Assembly (NCBI GenBank): GCA_900766825.1
Contig: CAAFWU010000013.1
Coordinates: 1 to 8,942 of the forward strand
From: Bacteroidales bacterium
GTDB lineage: Bacteria > Bacteroidota > Bacteroidia > Bacteroidales > Marinilabiliaceae
Direction: 5' to 3'
DNA: 8,942 nt
The notes under the pieces: model-generated
The model's input: only the letters and a program-made list of their open reading frames with translations
The model's database searches: none
Told to the model about the DNA's origin: nothing
Translations under genes and position numbers: made by a program
In this document: in pieces, positions 6,962 to 8,942 of the stretch
How the letters are laid out: every line of letters starts with the position of its first letter
Numbering within the stretch: the first letter of the stretch is position 1

Positions 6962-8005
6962 ATGAAAAAGATAGTAACATTCGGAGAGATTCTACTCCGA
7001 CTTACCCCTCCAGGGTATTTGAAGTTCTCGCAAGGTACAACATTGTGCGCCACCTTTGGCGGCTCAGAGACCAATGTTGCGGTTTCACTATCGCACTTTG
7101 GTTTAGAGAGTGAGTTTGTAACCAAACTTCCACAGAACTATGTGGCCGACACGGCAATTGCAAATCTGCGCTCCCACAACGTGGGTGTAGGTAATATTGC
7201 TCGTGGTGGCGAACGTATAGGTCTCTACTATTATGAAAATACGGCATCGGTTCGCGCAGCACAGATTGTTTACGACCGTGCCGACTCGTCATACTCAACA
7301 TCGAGCAATGCGGATTATGATTGGGAGCATATATTCACAAACGCAGGTTGGTTTCACTGGTCGGGCATAGGTCCTTCGCTCTCGGCAAGTGCGGCAGATG
7401 TGACTCTAAAGGCTATAGAAAAAGCAAATGAGATGGGTCTTACGGTGTCGGCAGACTTGAACTATCGCAAGCATTTGTGGCGTTATGGCAAGAAGGCCGA
7501 GGAGGTGATGCCTGTGTTGGCGGAGAAGTGCGATGTGCTGTTTGGCACCGAGGGAGAGTACCAAAAAACTTTTGGTGTTGAACCTGTGCCATTTACGATT
7601 ACGGACGTAAAGGCAGACTTTGATGTGGAGAAGCATAAGGAGTTTTGCAAGGAGGTGATGAAGCGTGCGCCCAAATGCAAGAAGATGTTTGTGGCGTTGC
7701 GTAATGTAATAGACGCCAAGCACCACATCTTTGTGGGTTTACTCTACACTCAGGAGGGAGAGTTCTACGTATCGCGCACCTATTTAATATCCCCAGTTGT
7801 AGACTGCGTTGGTTGTGGCGATGCATTTGCGGCAGGCATGATATACGGAGTTTGCGAATACGGAGCTGACAACCAAAAGGCTTTGGATTTTGCAACAGCC
7901 GCTGCTATAATAAAAAATAGTTACGAAGGTGACTTTAATTTGGCCTCTTCGAGCGAGGTGAAGGCTCTCATGGCTGGTAACGATAACGGTGCCGTGGCTC
8001 GATAA
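6962..8005 (+). CDS. kdgK: PfkB-family sugar kinase, probable 2-keto-3-deoxygluconate (KDG) kinase
   Basis: A cytoplasmic kinase of 347 residues that probably phosphorylates 2-keto-3-deoxygluconate to KDPG, a step in uronate and pectin breakdown. The start MKKIVTFGEILLRLTPPGY is typical of this subfamily. The first PfkB signature, GGSETNVAVSLSHFG, is at 33-47 and contributes to the sugar site. The second, DCVGCGDAFAAGMIYG, is at 281-296, with Asp287 as catalytic base and the anion-hole glycines present. The C-terminal EGDFN (322-326) and the ending are also subfamily-like. The signature is slightly unusual: from memory, close relatives read DRVGGGDSF, so this copy has Cys at two variable positions. 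The partner KDPG aldolase gene is not adjacent; a terminator follows at 8031. The family is sure; the exact substrate is less so, as other PfkB sugar kinases look similar. Confidence 0.85.
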   Translation: MKKIVTFGEILLRLTPPGYLKFSQGTTLCATFGGSETNVAVSLSHFGLESEFVTKLPQNYVADTAIANLRSHNVGVGNIARGGERIGLYYYENTASVRAAQIVYDRADSSYSTSSNADYDWEHIFTNAGWFHWSGIGPSLSASAADVTLKAIEKANEMGLTVSADLNYRKHLWRYGKKAEEVMPVLAEKCDVLFGTEGEYQKTFGVEPVPFTITDVKADFDVEKHKEFCKEVMKRAPKCKKMFVALRNVIDAKHHIFVGLLYTQEGEFYVSRTYLISPVVDCVGCGDAFAAGMIYGVCEYGADNQKALDFATAAAIIKNSYEGDFNLASSSEVKALMAGNDNGAVAR

Positions 8006-8030
8006 GGGCGATTGTTGCACCTAAAAGATA

Positions 8031-8077
8031 AGAGCAGTAAGGAACTTAGTTTCTTACTGCTCTGTGTTTTTTGTTTT
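8031..8077 (+). terminator. Strong intrinsic terminator after the sugar kinase gene
   Basis: AGAGCAGTAAG (8031-8041) pairs perfectly with CTTACTGCTCT (8053-8063). The stem can extend by a G-U and two A-T pairs, leaving a five-base loop. T6 at 8067-8072 and T4 at 8074-8077 follow. It begins 25 bases after the kinase stop codon, so the kinase transcript very probably ends here and is monocistronic on its 3' side. Confidence 0.9.
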
Positions 8078-8078
8078 A

Positions 8079-8116
8079 GGGAATATATAATGCTTTGTTT
8101 TATGCACTATATTCCC
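8079..8116. repeat. Second hairpin directly after the kinase terminator
   Basis: GGGAATATA (8079-8087) pairs with TATATTCCC (8108-8116). After a small internal loop, TGC (8091-8093) can pair with GCA (8104-8106), with a ten-base loop rich in T. It starts two bases after the terminator's T run. Neither strand shows a T run after it, so its role is unclear. Confidence 0.5.
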
Positions 8117-8364
8117 AAAATGTAAAAAAATACTGCACGGCATTGGTGGGTCAGCTAAAGAGGTGATAAAAGTGAATTGTGCCATTGTGCACTATGCAGT
8201 GTGCCGACCTAATTTGTACATCACGATCAGGACCTTGGCGTTAGCATCTAAAATTACGATGGTGTTTGTCTTGACTATATTTCAAGCCCCGCCAAAACTG
8301 GGGCCTCAGCTCGCCCCCACTTTTGCAATGCACGTGCAGTAATATGGTTTGGTTTTATCTTTTA
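8117..8364. other. Convergent intergenic spacer without a recognisable gene
   Basis: This stretch lies between the 3' ends of the kinase gene (+) and the DIP1984-family gene (-). I see no supportable coding region in it. It contains several short structures: CACT/AGTG with wobble extensions around 8188-8206, GC-rich arms at 8286-8318, and the palindrome TGCACGTGCA at 8329-8338. A small RNA or the remnant of a lost element is possible, but there is no direct evidence for either. Confidence 0.5.
8286..8304 (-). terminator. Possible terminator of the DIP1984-family gene
   Basis: GCCCC (8286-8290) and GGGGC (8300-8304) form a five-base GC stem with a nine-base loop. Read on the - strand, it lies 60 bases beyond the stop codon and is followed by TTGAAATATAG, a poor T tract. 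It is the best terminator candidate for this gene, but weak. GCCCCC at 8313-8318 can compete for the same middle arm. Confidence 0.35.
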
Positions 8365-8823
8365 TTATTCAATGAGATCGACTTGCCAATTGAGTTGCTG
8401 AATGGAACTGTCGATAAGACGAAACTGCTTGGATATAGCATCGAGTTTAGTTTTTACGTCGGCAACTTTTATGGTGCTGAGCAACTTAATTTCGGAGCGG
8501 GAGATGCGATGGTTTCGCGATCCAGAGGATTCTATTATGCCTTGGTATGTTGAGAGCATAAGCTTAAGGGAGTCTCGCTTAGAAAGCAATTCGGTAATGG
8601 TTCGTCCCTCGTTATCCTTTACACTACAATTGGTTAGGTTAATTTTGGTGACGAGAGTGGTGAGTTGGTTTACAACATCATCGTGCTCCTTCATTAGCTC
8701 GTTAACATCCATATCTGGTTCATCGCCCTCTTGAACTTTGAGGTTTTCCTCAATTCGCTGGCGAAGTTGGTAGATACGTGAGTTGAGATCGGCTCTCTCT
8801 TGTAGTGCTTCGGCTAGTTTCAT
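8365..8823 (-). CDS. DIP1984-family protein (helical coiled-coil protein, septicolysin-like)
   Basis: A protein of 152 residues that matches the DIP1984 family along its whole length; its function is not established. Some members are labelled septicolysin, a name I would not take as evidence of toxin activity. Family features are the start MKLAEALQERADL, the NLKVQEGDEP segment (27-36), INLTN (61-65), RDSLK (83-87), SRSEIKLLSTI (108-118) and the end IQQLNWQVDLIE (141-152). It is nearly all helical and charged, with heptad-like stretches at about 1-30, 43-63 and 120-145. There is no signal peptide or membrane segment, so it is probably cytoplasmic and oligomeric. It stands alone on the - strand, converging on the sugar kinase gene. 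There is no clear Shine-Dalgarno sequence before its ATG. Confidence 0.9.
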   Translation of the reverse strand: MKLAEALQERADLNSRIYQLRQRIEENLKVQEGDEPDMDVNELMKEHDDVVNQLTTLVTKINLTNCSVKDNEGRTITELLSKRDSLKLMLSTYQGIIESSGSRNHRISRSEIKLLSTIKVADVKTKLDAISKQFRLIDSSIQQLNWQVDLIE

Positions 8824-8870
8824 AGATTATGTGATTTTTAATGCGATACTTTGTTATTTTGGACAGAATA

Positions 8871-8886
8871 CCCCCCCCTAAAAAAA
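8871..8886. repeat. C8/A7 homopolymer pair upstream of the DIP1984-family gene
   Basis: Eight C (8871-8878), one T and seven A (8880-8886) lie 47-63 bases upstream of the ATG, where promoter elements of the - strand gene would be expected. Read on the - strand this is T7, A, G8. I find no convincing -7/-33 pair around it, and bases 8824-8942 show no other gene. Runs of this length can change by slippage, which could alter promoter spacing. Confidence 0.55.
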
Positions 8887-8942
8887 TGCCTTTGTGAATA
8901 ATAGGAAGAGCATTGAATTAAGCGAATATACTTACTTTTTAG

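Noticed and set aside
6880..7113. Open frame of 77 codons on the + strand before and into the kinase gene
   Set aside because: It overlaps the conserved start of the kinase in another frame and its product looks random.
8402..8734. Open frame of 110 codons on the + strand
   Set aside because: It lies inside the DIP1984-family gene on the opposite strand, which matches its family over its full length.

Overview
The window reads as an ordinary chromosomal segment of a member of the Bacteroidota, most likely the order Bacteroidales. This rests on the protein families: a GSCFA-domain protein, a protein with LysM repeats fused to a periplasmic-binding-like domain, a Bacteroidales-type 2-keto-3-deoxygluconate kinase, and a DIP1984-family protein. 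It also rests on start codons preceded by A-rich leaders without clear Shine-Dalgarno sequences, and on matches to the Bacteroidota -7 promoter box TAnnTTTG. I cannot name a genus.

Layout: five genes lie on the + strand and one on the - strand. The + genes are a GSCFA-domain SGNH-type hydrolase (198-1076), a Cof-type HAD phosphatase (1149-1967), a secreted protein with six LysM repeats and a type-1 periplasmic-binding-like domain (2179-4563), an ABC-F ATPase (4601-6691) and a PfkB-family sugar kinase, probably KDG kinase (6962-8005). A strong intrinsic terminator follows the kinase at 8031-8077. A structure-rich convergent spacer (8079-8364) separates it from a DIP1984-family coiled-coil protein on the - strand (8365-8823). 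The right edge (8824-8942) is the upstream region of that gene and carries a C8/A7 homopolymer pair.

The genes do not form an obvious pathway. The LysM and ABC-F genes are 37 bases apart and could share a transcript. GSCFA and HAD are 72 bases apart, but HAD has its own candidate -7 box. The kinase sits behind a 270-base spacer with several compact inverted repeats, so it is probably regulated separately. No KDPG aldolase gene, its usual pathway partner, lies beside it.

I saw no mobile element, CRISPR array, tRNA, rRNA or toxin-antitoxin pair, and no convincing new multi-gene system. The points most worth a second look are non-coding: the palindromes before the kinase, the hairpin-rich convergent spacer with alternative GC arms, the hairpin before the LysM gene, and the C/A homopolymer tracts at both edges. 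Among the proteins, the LysM/periplasmic-binding fusion has the least well-known role.
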